In this document: positions 25,201-32,447 of the stretch, one piece after another
Layout: the number at the start of each line of letters is the position of its first letter
Numbering within the stretch: position 1 is the stretch's first letter
Origin: CAMFLJ01 sp965279255
Lineage (GTDB): Bacteria; Actinomycetota; Acidimicrobiia; Acidimicrobiales; Acidimicrobilacustridaceae
NCBI GenBank assembly: GCA_965279255.1
Contig: OZ257146.1
Location: 3,782,001-3,846,000, forward strand
Reading direction: 5' to 3'
DNA length: 64,000 bases
Made by a program: the position numbers and the translations under genes
Notes under the pieces: generated by a model
Database searches by the model: none
Told to the model about the DNA's origin: nothing
What the model saw: the letters and a program-made list of their open reading frames with translations, nothing else

Positions 25201-25987
25201 CACCATCGCCGACACCCTCGTGCGCACCGGGGTCTGGATCGTCGGAGGCGACGGCTGGGCCTACGACATCGGCTTCAACGGCCTCGACCACGTGCTGGCC
25301 AGCGGTCGCAACGTCAACATGCTGGTGCTCGACACCGAGGTGTACTCGAACACCGGCGGACAGTCCTCGAAGGCCACCCCGCGCTCGGCCGTCGCCAAGT
25401 TCGCCGCCGGCGGCAAGTCCGTCGCCAAGAAGGACCTCGGCGCCACGGGCCGCGACTACGGCAACGTCTACGTCGCCCAGATCGCCATGGGCGCCAACGA
25501 CCTCCAGGCCACCAAGGCCCTGCTCGAGGCCGACGCCTGGCCCGGCCCCTCGCTGGTCATCGCCTACTCCACCTGCATTGCCCACGGCATCGACATGTCC
25601 AAGTCGATGTCGCACCAGAAGGACGCGGTGCGCTCGGGCTACTGGCCGCTCTACCGCTTCCGCCCGAGCGACGACACCGACGGCACGCCGTTCCACCTCG
25701 ACTCGAAGCCGCCGACGATGCGGGTCGCCGACTTCGTCGAGTCGGAGGTGCGCTTCGCCGTGCTCGAGCGCAGCGACCCCGACCGGGCCCGCGAGCTGGC
25801 CTCGTTGCTCCAGGCCGACATCGACGAGCGGTGGCACTACTACACGCAGGAAGCGGGGGTGGAGCGTTCGGTGCCGACCCTGCACGGCATGCCCGAGCCC
25901 GGCGCCGCCGGCGCCCTCGACTCGGTGCCGGTGGACCTGACCCGCCGCGGGTCGGACACCGATGACGACGAGGAGGACAGCCCATGA
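22295..25987 (+). CDS. nifJ: pyruvate:ferredoxin (flavodoxin) oxidoreductase
   Basis: A 1230-residue single-chain PFOR, the usual length for NifJ/Por. It converts pyruvate plus CoA to acetyl-CoA and CO2, passing electrons to ferredoxin. Domain I begins with the Y-P-I-T-P-A-S-P-M-G motif. Two 4Fe-4S clusters are at about 695 (C-I-D-C-A-K-C-A-I-V-C-P) and 751 (C-T-G-C-G-V-C-V-D-V-C-P). A third cluster and the thiamine-diphosphate domain start at C-A-G-C-G-E-T-P-Y; G-D-G-W-A-Y-D-I-G-F (about 985) binds Mg-TPP. The GTG start has GAGGAGG upstream. It is coupled by ATGA to the next gene. A PFOR in this genome points to low-oxygen or ferredoxin-linked metabolism. Confidence 0.95.
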   Translation: MSRQWACIDGNEAAVRIAYRLSEVAAIYPITPASPMGELADDWASAEHTNLWGSVVDVVEMQSEAGAAGALHGALQKGALATTFTSSQGLLLMIPNMFKIAGELTQCVMHVAARTIATHALSIFGDHSDVMHARTTGWAMLSAGSVQEAHDFALVAHAATLRTRVPFVHFFDGFRTSHEVGKVELLDDDDLLALVREDDLLAFRSRGMSPERPVVRGTAQNPDVFFQAREASNPFHDAVPAVVQEVFDELAVRTGRRYSLVEYRGAPDAERVVIVMGSGAGAVAETVDALVARGERVGMVTVRLYRPFPAEALMRALPPSCTRIAVLDRTKEPGAVGEPLYLDVRAAIDEAMEDDEPPFAVAPRVIGGRYGLSSKDFTPPMVAAVFAELAAPRPRREFTVGIVDDVTHLSLAPVAIEVARPEREVQALFFGLGSDGTVGANKSSVKIIGEGTDLFAQGYFVYDSKKSGSVTVSHLRFGPDPIRSTYLIEGADFVACHQFGLLDKMKVLEHARPGATFLLNSPFGPDEVWDHLPVEVQEQIVTKDIALWVVDAEAIARAAGMGNRINTVMQPCFFSLSGVLPADEAVERIKASVAKAYAKRGQSVVDHNFAAIDASLAGLARVGVPVAVSATRHRPPAVPAEAPDFVQRVTAVMLAGDGDLLPVSALPPDGTFPSGTARYEKRAIAAEIPIWDPDICIDCAKCAIVCPHAAIRMKVFEPSALAGAPDGFVSKAFRSKEIDGHLLTIQVAPDDCTGCGVCVDVCPAKSKSEARHKAINMGPADEHRPVERVRWDFFDSIAPLDRDLLPHDTVKGSQVLEPLFEFSGACAGCGETPYLKLATQLFGDRMIVANATGCSSIYGANLPTTPWSQNAEGRGPAWNNSLFEDNAEFGLGLRLGLEAQEGLALRLVRALAPRLDERLVSGLLEADQSTEPGIVAQRGRVAALRTALEPIAAGSADDPTDGAAARHLLTIADTLVRTGVWIVGGDGWAYDIGFNGLDHVLASGRNVNMLVLDTEVYSNTGGQSSKATPRSAVAKFAAGGKSVAKKDLGATGRDYGNVYVAQIAMGANDLQATKALLEADAWPGPSLVIAYSTCIAHGIDMSKSMSHQKDAVRSGYWPLYRFRPSDDTDGTPFHLDSKPPTMRVADFVESEVRFAVLERSDPDRARELASLLQADIDERWHYYTQEAGVERSVPTLHGMPEPGAAGALDSVPVDLTRRGSDTDDDEEDSP

Positions 25988-26994
25988 GCGCCGACCTCAG
26001 CACGCGCTACCTGGGGCTCGAGCTCAGCTCGCCGGTGGTGGCGTCGGCCAGCCCGCTGAACGAGCACGTGACCTCGGTCCGCGCCGTCGTCGACGCCGGT
26101 GCGGCCGCCATCGTCATGCCGTCGCTGTTCGAAGAGGAGGTACTGCACGAGCAGGTGGGCCTCAACGACGCTCTCGAGGCCGGTGCCGACCACGTTCCCG
26201 AGTCGCTCGACTACTTCCCCGACTTCGGCGGGCTGCTCACCGTCGCCGACCGCTACGTCCGGAGCCTCGAGGCCCTGAAGGCCGCCGTCGACGTGCCGGT
26301 GATCGCCTCTCTCAACGCGGCCCACGCGGGGTCGTGGGAGACCTACGCCGCCCGGCTGGTCGACGCCGGCGCCGATGCCATCGAGCTGAACCTCTACTCG
26401 GTGGCCGCCGACCCCCGCCGCTCGGGGGCCGACATCGAGGCGGAGAAGCTCGCCGCCATCGCCACCGTGCGCGCCGCCGTCGGTGTGCCCGTGGCCGTGA
26501 AGGTCTCACCCTTCTTCTCCTCGTTCGCCCACTTCGCCCACGAGGCGGTCGACGCGGGCGCCGACGGCCTCGTGGTGTTCAACCGCTTCTACCAACCCGA
26601 CATCGACCTCGACACCATGGAGGTCGTGCCCCGCATCGACCTGTCGTCGTCGGTCGAGCTGCGCCTGCCCCTGCGGTGGATCGCCATCCTCCGGCCGATG
26701 CTGCCCACGGTCTCGCTGGCCGCCACGACCGGCATCGGCACCGGCTGGGATGCGGCCAAGGCGCTCGCCGTCGGCGCCGACGTCACCATGGTGACCTCGG
26801 CGGTGCTGCGCGAGGGGCCCACCGCGGTGACCCGCATCCTCGGGGGCCTCCAGCACTGGCTCGACGAGCACGACTACGAGTCGGTCGGCCAGCTGCGGGG
26901 CTCGATGAGCTACGCCGCCACCGACGACCCCACCGCCTTCGAGAGGGCCAACTACCGCCGGGTGCTGCACTCCTGGTCGGGGCCGATGCCGTAG
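25984..26994 (+). CDS. dihydroorotate-dehydrogenase-like flavoprotein coupled to PFOR
   Basis: A 336-residue TIM-barrel protein of the DHOD-like family commonly encoded beside nifJ. It starts S-T-R-Y-L-G-L-E-L-S-S-P-V-V-A-S-A-S-P-L. It has E-L-N-L-Y near residue 137, V-A-V-K-V-S-P near 170, V-F-N-R-F-Y-Q-P-D and the flavin phosphate loop T-G-I-G-T-G. The catalytic Cys or Ser loop of class 1 DHODs is not evident, so orotate synthesis is unlikely. Its conserved link to PFOR suggests an electron-transfer or auxiliary flavoprotein role, which is unproven. The ATG overlaps the nifJ stop (ATGA). The next, convergent gene ends 3 bp away. Confidence 0.85.
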   Translation: MSADLSTRYLGLELSSPVVASASPLNEHVTSVRAVVDAGAAAIVMPSLFEEEVLHEQVGLNDALEAGADHVPESLDYFPDFGGLLTVADRYVRSLEALKAAVDVPVIASLNAAHAGSWETYAARLVDAGADAIELNLYSVAADPRRSGADIEAEKLAAIATVRAAVGVPVAVKVSPFFSSFAHFAHEAVDAGADGLVVFNRFYQPDIDLDTMEVVPRIDLSSSVELRLPLRWIAILRPMLPTVSLAATTGIGTGWDAAKALAVGADVTMVTSAVLREGPTAVTRILGGLQHWLDEHDYESVGQLRGSMSYAATDDPTAFERANYRRVLHSWSGPMP

Positions 26995-26997
26995 CCC

Positions 26998-27654
26998 TCA
27001 GCCCAGGGCACCGGCGGTGGCGAGGGCGTCGAGCAGCGCGCCACGAGCGGCTCCGGCGGCTGTCGTCGTGTCGGGCGCGTGGCCGCACGTGAGGCGACCG
27101 AACCGGCCGACGGCACCGTCGAGGATGTCGGCGTGGGCGACGCCGTCGACCACCACGTGGGTGGCCGCAGGTAGGGCCTCGGCGAAGGCCTCGTGGTTGC
27201 GGCCGGCGGGCGCGCACCGTCCGCCGAGGCCGAACCCGATGACGATGACCGGGCCGTCGGGCTCGATCGGCGGGGGCGGTTCGGGTGGGTGCCACGGCGG
27301 GCCGCCGCCGGAGACCGGGTCGACGAGGACGAGCCCTCTGGCTCGGGCCATCGGGGTGGCGTGCCAGGCGACGAGGCCTCCCCGTGAGTGCCCACCCAGC
27401 CAGACCTGCACCCCGTCGGCCCGCAGCCGGTCGACCGTCTCCACGGTGCGCACGGCCTCGTCGCCGGGGGTGGAGCGGCCCGTCGCCTGCGCCCCGAGCG
27501 AGCCCACGCCGAGCACCACGACCCGCCCCACCCGCAGGGCGACGGGGGCGAGGAAGGACCGGTAGGCGTGGGGAGGGCAGGCGAAGCCGGGGAGGAAGAC
27601 GAGGCACCGGTCGCCCGGCACGCCGAGGTCGAGTGATCCGGCCGGGAGCTCCAC
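26998..27654 (-). CDS. small alpha/beta hydrolase
   Basis: A 218-residue alpha/beta hydrolase with V-F-L-P-G-F-A-C-P-P-H-A-Y near the N-terminus (oxyanion region). The nucleophile elbow is G-G-H-S-R-G-G at about 92-98. A C-terminal G-V-A-H-A-D-I-L supplies the catalytic His. It resembles short esterase/chlorophyllase-type hydrolases; the substrate is unknown. There is no signal peptide. GTG start. It is divergent from the DUF2202 lipoprotein gene across a short regulatory region holding two inverted repeats. Confidence 0.78.
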   Translation of the reverse strand: MELPAGSLDLGVPGDRCLVFLPGFACPPHAYRSFLAPVALRVGRVVVLGVGSLGAQATGRSTPGDEAVRTVETVDRLRADGVQVWLGGHSRGGLVAWHATPMARARGLVLVDPVSGGGPPWHPPEPPPPIEPDGPVIVIGFGLGGRCAPAGRNHEAFAEALPAATHVVVDGVAHADILDGAVGRFGRLTCGHAPDTTTAAGAARGALLDALATAGALG

Positions 27655-27660
27655 GCCGCC

Positions 27661-27693
27661 AGTGAACCACCGACGGCATCCCTGCGGTTCACT
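27661..27693. promoter_or_regulatory. inverted repeat between divergent genes
   Basis: AGTGAACC (27661-27668) and GGTTCACT (27686-27693) form a perfect 8-bp inverted repeat 17 bp apart, just upstream of the alpha/beta hydrolase start and 20 bp from the CsoR-like palindrome. It could be an operator or a hairpin in the hydrolase leader. Confidence 0.4.
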
Positions 27694-27713
27694 ACCGGGC
27701 TCTTACCTGGTTC

Positions 27714-27731
27714 TATACCCCAGGGGGTATA
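27714..27731. promoter_or_regulatory. CsoR-like copper operator overlapping the promoter
   Basis: TATACCCC-AG-GGGGTATA is a perfect 8+2+8 palindrome. It matches the A/T-flanked C-tract/G-tract operators of CsoR/RcnR-family metal repressors. Its right arm overlaps a probable -10 element (TATAAG, 27728-27733), so binding would block transcription of the lipoprotein gene at 27761. No csoR gene is in the window. Confidence 0.6.
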
Positions 27732-27760
27732 AGTGGTCCACACCGACTGGGAGGTCCACG

Positions 27761-28489
27761 ATGACCACCACCCGACGAAACCACTGCAGGGCCCGCAGCG
27801 TCGCTGCCGTCGCTCTGTCCGCAGCTCTCGGCCTCGGGGTCGTCGCGTGCGGTGGCACGACCGATCAGGGATCGGGAGCTCCCATCGGCACCGCCACGCC
27901 GACCACCTCGATCACCGTACCCGGCTCGACCGTCGGTGCCGTCGACACGAGTGCGACGTCGGTCCTGACCGACGACGAGCGGGCCGGGCTTCTCTACATG
28001 GTCCAGGAGGAGAAGCTCGCCCACGACGTCTACGTCACCCTTGGCGACGAGTGGGACCTCCAGACCTTCCAGAACATCCCGGCGTCCGAGACCACCCACA
28101 TCGCCCGTGTCCAGGCCCTGCTCGACGCCTACGGCATCGCGGACCCCACCGAGGGAATGGGCATCGGTGAGTTCAGCGACCCCGCCTTCACCGCCCTCTA
28201 CGACCAGCTGGTGGCACGAGGCCTCACCTCGGCGACCGAGGCCCTCGCGGTGGGGGCCGAGATCGAGGAGCTCGACATCGTCGACCTCGACGCCCGAGCG
28301 GCCCAGACCGATGTCGCGGCCATCGATTCCGTCTACGCCGAGCTCCGTTCGGGCTCGGAGAACCACCTTCGGGCCTTCACCCGTGCGCTCGATGCGAGGG
28401 GCGTGGTGTACCAGCCGTCGCACCTCGACCTGGCCGCCTACGACGCCGTCCTCGCCGGTTCGAGCGGCAAGGGTGGCGGCAGGGCGTGA
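27761..28489 (+). CDS. DUF2202 ferritin-like lipoprotein
   Basis: A 242-residue exported lipoprotein with lipobox V-V-A-C (about Cys30) and a Thr/Ser-rich linker to about residue 70. The DUF2202 domain follows: M-V-Q-E-E-K-L-A-H-D-V-Y-V-T-L, then S-E-T-T-H-I-A-R-V-Q-A-L-L, and a C-terminal S-E-N-H-L-R-A-F-T-R-A-L. The E-E-K-x2-H-D and E-x2-H / E-N-H spacing is ferritin-like and could bind a di-metal centre. Biochemistry is unknown. A CsoR-like operator at its promoter suggests a copper response. GGGAGG lies 6 nt upstream of the ATG. Confidence 0.82.
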   Translation: MTTTRRNHCRARSVAAVALSAALGLGVVACGGTTDQGSGAPIGTATPTTSITVPGSTVGAVDTSATSVLTDDERAGLLYMVQEEKLAHDVYVTLGDEWDLQTFQNIPASETTHIARVQALLDAYGIADPTEGMGIGEFSDPAFTALYDQLVARGLTSATEALAVGAEIEELDIVDLDARAAQTDVAAIDSVYAELRSGSENHLRAFTRALDARGVVYQPSHLDLAAYDAVLAGSSGKGGGRA

Positions 28490-28491
28490 CA

Positions 28492-28506
28492 GACGAGTCG
28501 CTCGTC
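28492..28506. terminator. short hairpin between convergent genes
   Basis: GACGAG and CTCGTC pair over 6 bp around a 3-nt loop in the 32-bp gap between two convergent stops. It is a weak bidirectional terminator candidate. Confidence 0.4.
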
Positions 28507-28521
28507 GCACCGCGGCGTGGC

Positions 28522-29592
28522 TCAGGCGGCCGGACGGCTACGGATGCGGCCGAGCACCAGCTCCAGCACCACGGCGATGCCGATGCCGATGCCGACCCCG
28601 AGGGCGACGGCGACGGTGCCCCTCGCCAGGGTGACCGGCAGGTTGGTCGGGAGCTGCGAGGCGCTGAGGTAGCTGCGGCGCAGCGCCCCGTGCAGCACGC
28701 CCAGGGTGACGGCGCCGATGCCCACCAGCACCAGCCCCTCCTTCGGGTTGCGGCGCAGGGAGACGGCCCCGGCCACGAGGAACGCCCCGCCGAGCAGGGC
28801 GGGCACGAGGTCGGTGAGCCGGTGCGAGCTGCTCTCCGGCGAGGCCCACCAGTCGCCGAGCACGATGGTCACGCTGGCGGCGGCGAGCACGATCGCGGCG
28901 CAGGCCAGGGCCACGTGGCGACGGGCGCTGCGCCCGATCCCGAGCGCGCCGACGACCAGGCCGAGCACCACCGCGAGCAGGAGCCACCCCGTCGAGTCGG
29001 GGCCGGGGACCCAGAGGGTGGTGCCGGTGGCGTCGACCCGGGTGCCGTCGATGTCGAGGGGGACGGTCCACCCGGCGATCTCGTGCGTCTGGGTGGGGAG
29101 GAGCTGCGCGATCGGCGGCGTGCCCCCCATCCAGTGGGTGCGGTGGTCGTGCCACCGGACGCTCGTGCCCGTGGACCGCTGCCGCCAGTCCGGCTCGGCC
29201 GTGGCATCAGCGGTCTCGGGGACCGCGGCCGTGCCGTCGACGCTGGTGTTGAGGTACACCGACGGCGACCTGGTGTTCTCCCAGACCCCGGTCGGGCCGA
29301 CCCGCAGGTAGGGCTCGCCGGAGTAGCCCATCAGCGTGACCTCGGCGGTGCCGGTGTTGGTGAGCACCAGCTGCTGGGTGACCGGGTCGATGGTCAGCTC
29401 GACGCCCTCGACGCCGGGATCGAAGCCGTCGATCCGCTGCTGGTAGTTCGACGCCGCGGCGCCCGTGGCCGACCCCGAGGCGCCGTGCGCCGCCGCCGGC
29501 CCGGCCCCGGCGACGAGGACGGCGAAGGTGGCGAGCACCGCGCCGAGCACGACGGCGAGCCGTCGCCGCGCCTGGTGCGCGGTGTGCGTCAC
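28522..29592 (-). CDS. exported multi-span membrane protein with W-H-D-H-R-T-H-W motif
   Basis: A 356-residue protein with a signal peptide ending A-A-A-H-G. An extracellular beta domain of about 180 residues follows, then about five membrane segments in the C-terminal half. The extracellular part has G-E-P-Y-L-R-V-G-P-T-G-V-W, S-P-S-V-Y-L-N and S-V-R-W-H-D-H-R-T-H-W-M-G. I recall the same strings in actinobacterial membrane proteins of unknown function. The clustered His and the N-terminal His after signal cleavage would suit metal binding, and the convergent neighbour has a CsoR-like operator, so copper is a guess. I start at GTG 29592; GTG 29649 would add 19 residues before the signal sequence. 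Confidence 0.7.
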   Translation of the reverse strand: MTHTAHQARRRLAVVLGAVLATFAVLVAGAGPAAAHGASGSATGAAASNYQQRIDGFDPGVEGVELTIDPVTQQLVLTNTGTAEVTLMGYSGEPYLRVGPTGVWENTRSPSVYLNTSVDGTAAVPETADATAEPDWRQRSTGTSVRWHDHRTHWMGGTPPIAQLLPTQTHEIAGWTVPLDIDGTRVDATGTTLWVPGPDSTGWLLLAVVLGLVVGALGIGRSARRHVALACAAIVLAAASVTIVLGDWWASPESSSHRLTDLVPALLGGAFLVAGAVSLRRNPKEGLVLVGIGAVTLGVLHGALRRSYLSASQLPTNLPVTLARGTVAVALGVGIGIGIAVVLELVLGRIRSRPAA

Positions 29593-29731
29593 GGGGTGCC
29601 TGCCGTCGGGGCCACGCCCTGATCTTGGGTCATCGACGACGTCTTTCACCCATCCTGACGTTCGACCCTGCGCACGGAGAGCACGCCCGTCCTAGGTTCT
29701 GGGGACGCCAACCATCCCCGGGGAGGATGAG

Positions 29732-30748
29732 ATGCACACCGACCTCTGCGATCTGTTCGGGATCGAGTACCCGATCTTCGCCTTCACCCACTGCCGCGAC
29801 GTCGTCGCCGCCGTCAGCAAGGCCGGAGGCATGGGCGTGCTCGGCGCCGTCGGCTTCAGCCCCGAGCAGCTCGAGATGGAGCTCGACTGGATCGACGACA
29901 ACGTGGGCGGCAAGCCCTACGGCGTCGACACCGTCATGCCCCAGAAGTCGGTCGACGTCGAGGGCGGCGACGCCAAGGAGATGCTCGCCCAGATCAAGTC
30001 CATGATCGACGCCAACCACTGGCGCTACGTCGACGAGCTCATGGACCGCTTCGACCTGCCCGAGCTGCCGGAGGGCACCGAGGTCGGCGGCGTGCTGGGC
30101 TGGACCGACGAGGTCGCCCACCGCCAGGTCGAGATCGCGCTGGCCCACCCCATCTCGCTCATCGCCAACGCCCTGGGGTCGCCGCCCAAGGACGTCATCG
30201 ACCAGGCCCACGCCCACGGCGTGAAGGTCGCGGCCCTCGCCGGCAAGGCGGTGCACGCGGAGCGCCACGTGCAGAACGGCGTCGACGTGATCATCGCCCA
30301 GGGCTACGAGGCCGGCGGCCACACCGGTGAGATCGCCACGATGGTGCTGGTCCCCGAGGTCGTCGACGCCGTGGCCCCGGTGCCCGTGCTCGCCGCCGGC
30401 GGCATCGGCAACGGCCGCCAGATCGCCGCCGGCCTGGCCCTCGGCGCCCAGGGCGTGTGGCTCGGCTCGCTGTGGCTCACCACCCAGGAGAGCGGGTCGA
30501 GCCCGGCCGTGCTCGAGGCCTACCTCAACGCCACCTCGGCCGACACCGTGCGGTCGCGTTGCTACACCGGCAAGCCGGCCCGCATGCTGCGCAACCAGTG
30601 GACCGACGCCTGGTCCGACCCCGAGGGCCCCGGTCCCCTGGGCATGCCGCTGCAGAACATCCTCACCTCCGAGGCCAACGCCCGCATCGCCCGCTCCAAC
30701 CGGCCCGACCTGGCGTTCGCCCGGTCGGCCAGGTGGTCGGCTCGATGA
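29732..30748 (+). CDS. nitronate monooxygenase-family flavoprotein, 3' end frameshifted
   Basis: A 338-residue FMN-dependent protein of the nitronate monooxygenase / 2-nitropropane dioxygenase family. It has P-I-F-A-F-T-H-C-R near the N-terminus, G-G-M-G-V-L-G, I-A-Q-G-Y-E-A-G-G-H-T-G (about 188-199) with the catalytic-type His, and the FMN phosphate site V-L-A-A-G-G-I-G-N-G. The reading frame goes wrong after R-P-D-L-A-F-A (base 30721): the +0 frame adds seven odd residues and stops. The shifted frame continues P-V-G-Q-V-V-G-S-M-N-D-V-R-P-V, a typical family C-terminus, to 30840. A single missing C in the GCCCGG run explains this. The intact product would be 369 residues. GGGGAGGA precedes the ATG. 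Confidence 0.85.
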   Translation: MHTDLCDLFGIEYPIFAFTHCRDVVAAVSKAGGMGVLGAVGFSPEQLEMELDWIDDNVGGKPYGVDTVMPQKSVDVEGGDAKEMLAQIKSMIDANHWRYVDELMDRFDLPELPEGTEVGGVLGWTDEVAHRQVEIALAHPISLIANALGSPPKDVIDQAHAHGVKVAALAGKAVHAERHVQNGVDVIIAQGYEAGGHTGEIATMVLVPEVVDAVAPVPVLAAGGIGNGRQIAAGLALGAQGVWLGSLWLTTQESGSSPAVLEAYLNATSADTVRSRCYTGKPARMLRNQWTDAWSDPEGPGPLGMPLQNILTSEANARIARSNRPDLAFARSARWSAR

Positions 30749-30840
30749 ACGACGTCCGCCCGGTGCGCGACGTCATGTTCCAGCTCGTCGAGGAGTACAT
30801 CGAGGCCGCCGAGCGGCTGAGCAAGGGCCTCGAGGGCTGA
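30721..30840 (+). pseudogene. out-of-frame C-terminal segment of the nitronate monooxygenase gene
   Basis: Read with base 30721 used twice (a -1 shift), this segment encodes about 39 residues: P-V-G-Q-V-V-G-S-M-N, R-P-V-R-D-V-M-F-Q-L-V-E-E-Y-I-E and a Leu/Lys tail before TGA. It continues the flavoprotein upstream and is not an independent gene. No slippery heptamer is present, so a mutation or base-call error is likelier than programmed frameshifting. Confidence 0.75.
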
Positions 30841-30850
30841 GCGACTGATC

Positions 30851-30900
30851 GACCGGTCGGCTGGGACGTGCCAGGCGCGCCCCAGCCGGTCGGGCCGGTC
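30851..30900. terminator. hairpin between convergent genes
   Basis: The outer arms GACCGG/CCGGTC (6 bp) and inner arms CGGCTGGG/CCCAGCCG (8 bp) enclose a 15-nt loop. It sits between the nitronate monooxygenase and dioxygenase stops, so a bidirectional terminator is likely. Confidence 0.55.
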
Positions 30901-31723
30901 AGGCCGCCGTGGTCTCCCCGAAGCGGTAGCTCGACGCGGTGATGAAGCCGGCGAAGTCGTCCTGGTGGTAGGTGCGGGTGGCGGCCTCGTCCTCGGCGGC
31001 GCCGACGGCGACCATCAGGGGGATGAGGTGGTCCTCCTGGGCGTGCGACACGCGGGCGCTCGGGGCCCGGTCCCAGATGCGCAGGGCCTTGGTGCGGTAC
31101 TCGGGGTCGCTGCGCAGGGCGTCGTCGAGCCAGGCGTCGAACTGGCGCGACGGCTCCTGGCCGGCCGGGCCGAGCAGCCGGAGGTTGTGGAAGCTGAGGC
31201 CGCTGCCGACGATCAGCACGCCTTCGTCACGTAGGGGAGCGAGGGCCCGGCCGGCGGCCAGGTGGGCCTCGGGGTCATAGCCGCGCTTGAGCGAGAGCTG
31301 CACCACCGGCACGTCCGCGTCGGGGTACATCACGACCAGGGGGGCGAACGTGCCGTGGTCGAAGCCGCGACGTGGGTCCTCGGCCACCGGGATGCCGGCG
31401 CCGGAGAGCAGCTCGGCGACCCTCGCCGCCACCTCGGGCGAGCCGGGTGCGGGATAGGTGATGTGGTAGGTGAACTCGGGGAAGCCGCCGTAGTCGTAGA
31501 CCATCGGCGGGTTGGCGCTGCTCTGCACCGTGAACTCCCGCTCCTCCCAGTGGCCCGAGACCACCAGCACCGCCTTCGGGGTCACGCCCACCTCACGGGG
31601 CATCGCCTGGAGCGACCGCTCGAGGGTCGACATGTCCCACGGCATCTGGTCCTTGAGCCACGGCCAGGGGCCGCCGCCGTGGGAGATGAAGTAGGTGGGC
31701 ATCCGGGTTGCGGTGTCGCTCAT
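30899..31723 (-). CDS. class III extradiol ring-cleavage dioxygenase (DODA/YgiD type)
   Basis: A 274-residue LigB-superfamily dioxygenase of the 4,5-DOPA-extradiol / YgiD branch. Expected metal ligands are the His in Y-F-I-S-H-G-G-G-P (about residue 15), V-S-G-H-W-E (about 58) and G-S-G-L-S-F-H-N (about 179). The second-sphere H-A-Q-E-D-H-L follows near 226. Zn/Fe(II) enzymes of this family open catechol rings or act on DOPA-like compounds. F-D-H-G-T-F-A-P-L is also typical. Cytosolic, ATG start. It stands alone; the gap upstream carries tRNA-Gly. Confidence 0.88.
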   Translation of the reverse strand: MSDTATRMPTYFISHGGGPWPWLKDQMPWDMSTLERSLQAMPREVGVTPKAVLVVSGHWEEREFTVQSSANPPMVYDYGGFPEFTYHITYPAPGSPEVAARVAELLSGAGIPVAEDPRRGFDHGTFAPLVVMYPDADVPVVQLSLKRGYDPEAHLAAGRALAPLRDEGVLIVGSGLSFHNLRLLGPAGQEPSRQFDAWLDDALRSDPEYRTKALRIWDRAPSARVSHAQEDHLIPLMVAVGAAEDEAATRTYHQDDFAGFITASSYRFGETTAA

Positions 31724-31822
31724 CGTCGGACCTTCTTCACGTGGTGGTGAGCCGTGCCCCCAGTCTAACTACTTGAGACCGCAAGGAATTCCCGGGTCGG
31801 ACAGGGGCAGTCGGCGGAACGA

Positions 31823-31855
31823 CGAAGGCCCAGGCACCGGGTGCCTGGGCCTTCG
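31823..31855 (-). terminator. terminator of tRNA-Gly
   Basis: A perfect 15-bp stem (CGAAGGCCCAGGCAC / GTGCCTGGGCCTTCG) with a 3-nt loop lies 7 bp downstream of the tRNA on its strand. The GC-rich stem has no U-tract. Confidence 0.75.
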
Positions 31856-31862
31856 CAACGAG

Positions 31863-31933
31863 AGCGGGTGACGAGAATCGAACTCGCGTTCTCAGCTTGG
31901 GAAGCTGATGTTCTGCCGCTGAACTACACCCGC
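31863..31933 (-). tRNA. tRNA-Gly (anticodon CCC)
   Basis: Read on the minus strand: acceptor stem GCGGGTG pairs with CACCCGC, D-arm GTTC/GAAC, anticodon stem TCAGC/GCTGA with loop TTCCCAA (anticodon CCC), and a T-arm with loop TTCGATT. It is 71 nt with discriminator T. The 3' CCA is not encoded. The anticodon reads GGG codons, which are frequent in this GC-rich genome. Confidence 0.93.
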
Positions 31934-31989
31934 AGAACTGCGGGCTGCATCCTATGCGAGCCGGCCGAGGCGGTCCTCCTCGGGCCCGC

Positions 31990-32364
31990 TCACCCCGCGT
32001 CCTCCGGCTCCCACAGCTGCACCGCGTTGCCCTCCGGGTCGTGAAGGTTGGCGAAGCGACCGTTCGGGTACACCTCGGGGTCGACCTCCACCTCGATGCC
32101 GGCGGCGGTGAGCTGGTCGACCATGGCGTCGAGGTCCCGCACGCGGAAGTTGATGCCCCACCCGGTGGGCCCGAGGTACGGGCTCTCACGGTGCTCGGTG
32201 CCGAAGGGGGCGAAGACGGTCGGTCCCGCCTCCTGCTCCCAGACCGGGTCGCCGTACGACTCGCCCGGGCCGATGACGCCGAGATGGTCGGCGTACCACT
32301 CCGCCAGCGCGCCGGCGTCCGCCGCCACGAAGAACACCCCACCGATTCCGGTCACCCGTTCCAT
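31990..32364 (-). CDS. VOC-family protein
   Basis: A 124-residue single-domain vicinal-oxygen-chelate protein. It begins V-T-G-I-G-G-V-F-F-V-A-A-D and has A-E-W-Y-A-D-H-L-G-V, W-G-I-N-F-R-V-R-D-L-D-A-M, and ends N-L-H-D-P-E-G-N-A-V-Q-L-W-E-P. The D-P-E-G-N-x-V-Q-L-W-E end with its Glu metal ligand is typical of glyoxalase-like enzymes and antibiotic-binding proteins. The reaction is unknown. It is divergent from the SnoaL-like gene at 32448 and ends 57 bp before the tRNA. Confidence 0.82.
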   Translation of the reverse strand: MERVTGIGGVFFVAADAGALAEWYADHLGVIGPGESYGDPVWEQEAGPTVFAPFGTEHRESPYLGPTGWGINFRVRDLDAMVDQLTAAGIEVEVDPEVYPNGRFANLHDPEGNAVQLWEPEDAG

Positions 32365-32447
32365 CCCCCGATGGTCGCGCAGTGGGACGCGGGCGTCTGC
32401 CGCGTCCTAGAGTCGCCGACGCACCGATTCGATCAGGGGGAACACCG

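Noticed and set aside
30719..30730. Programmed -1 frameshifting in the nitronate monooxygenase gene
   Set aside because: There is no X-XXY-YYZ slippery heptamer and no obvious downstream pseudoknot; a one-base loss is simpler.
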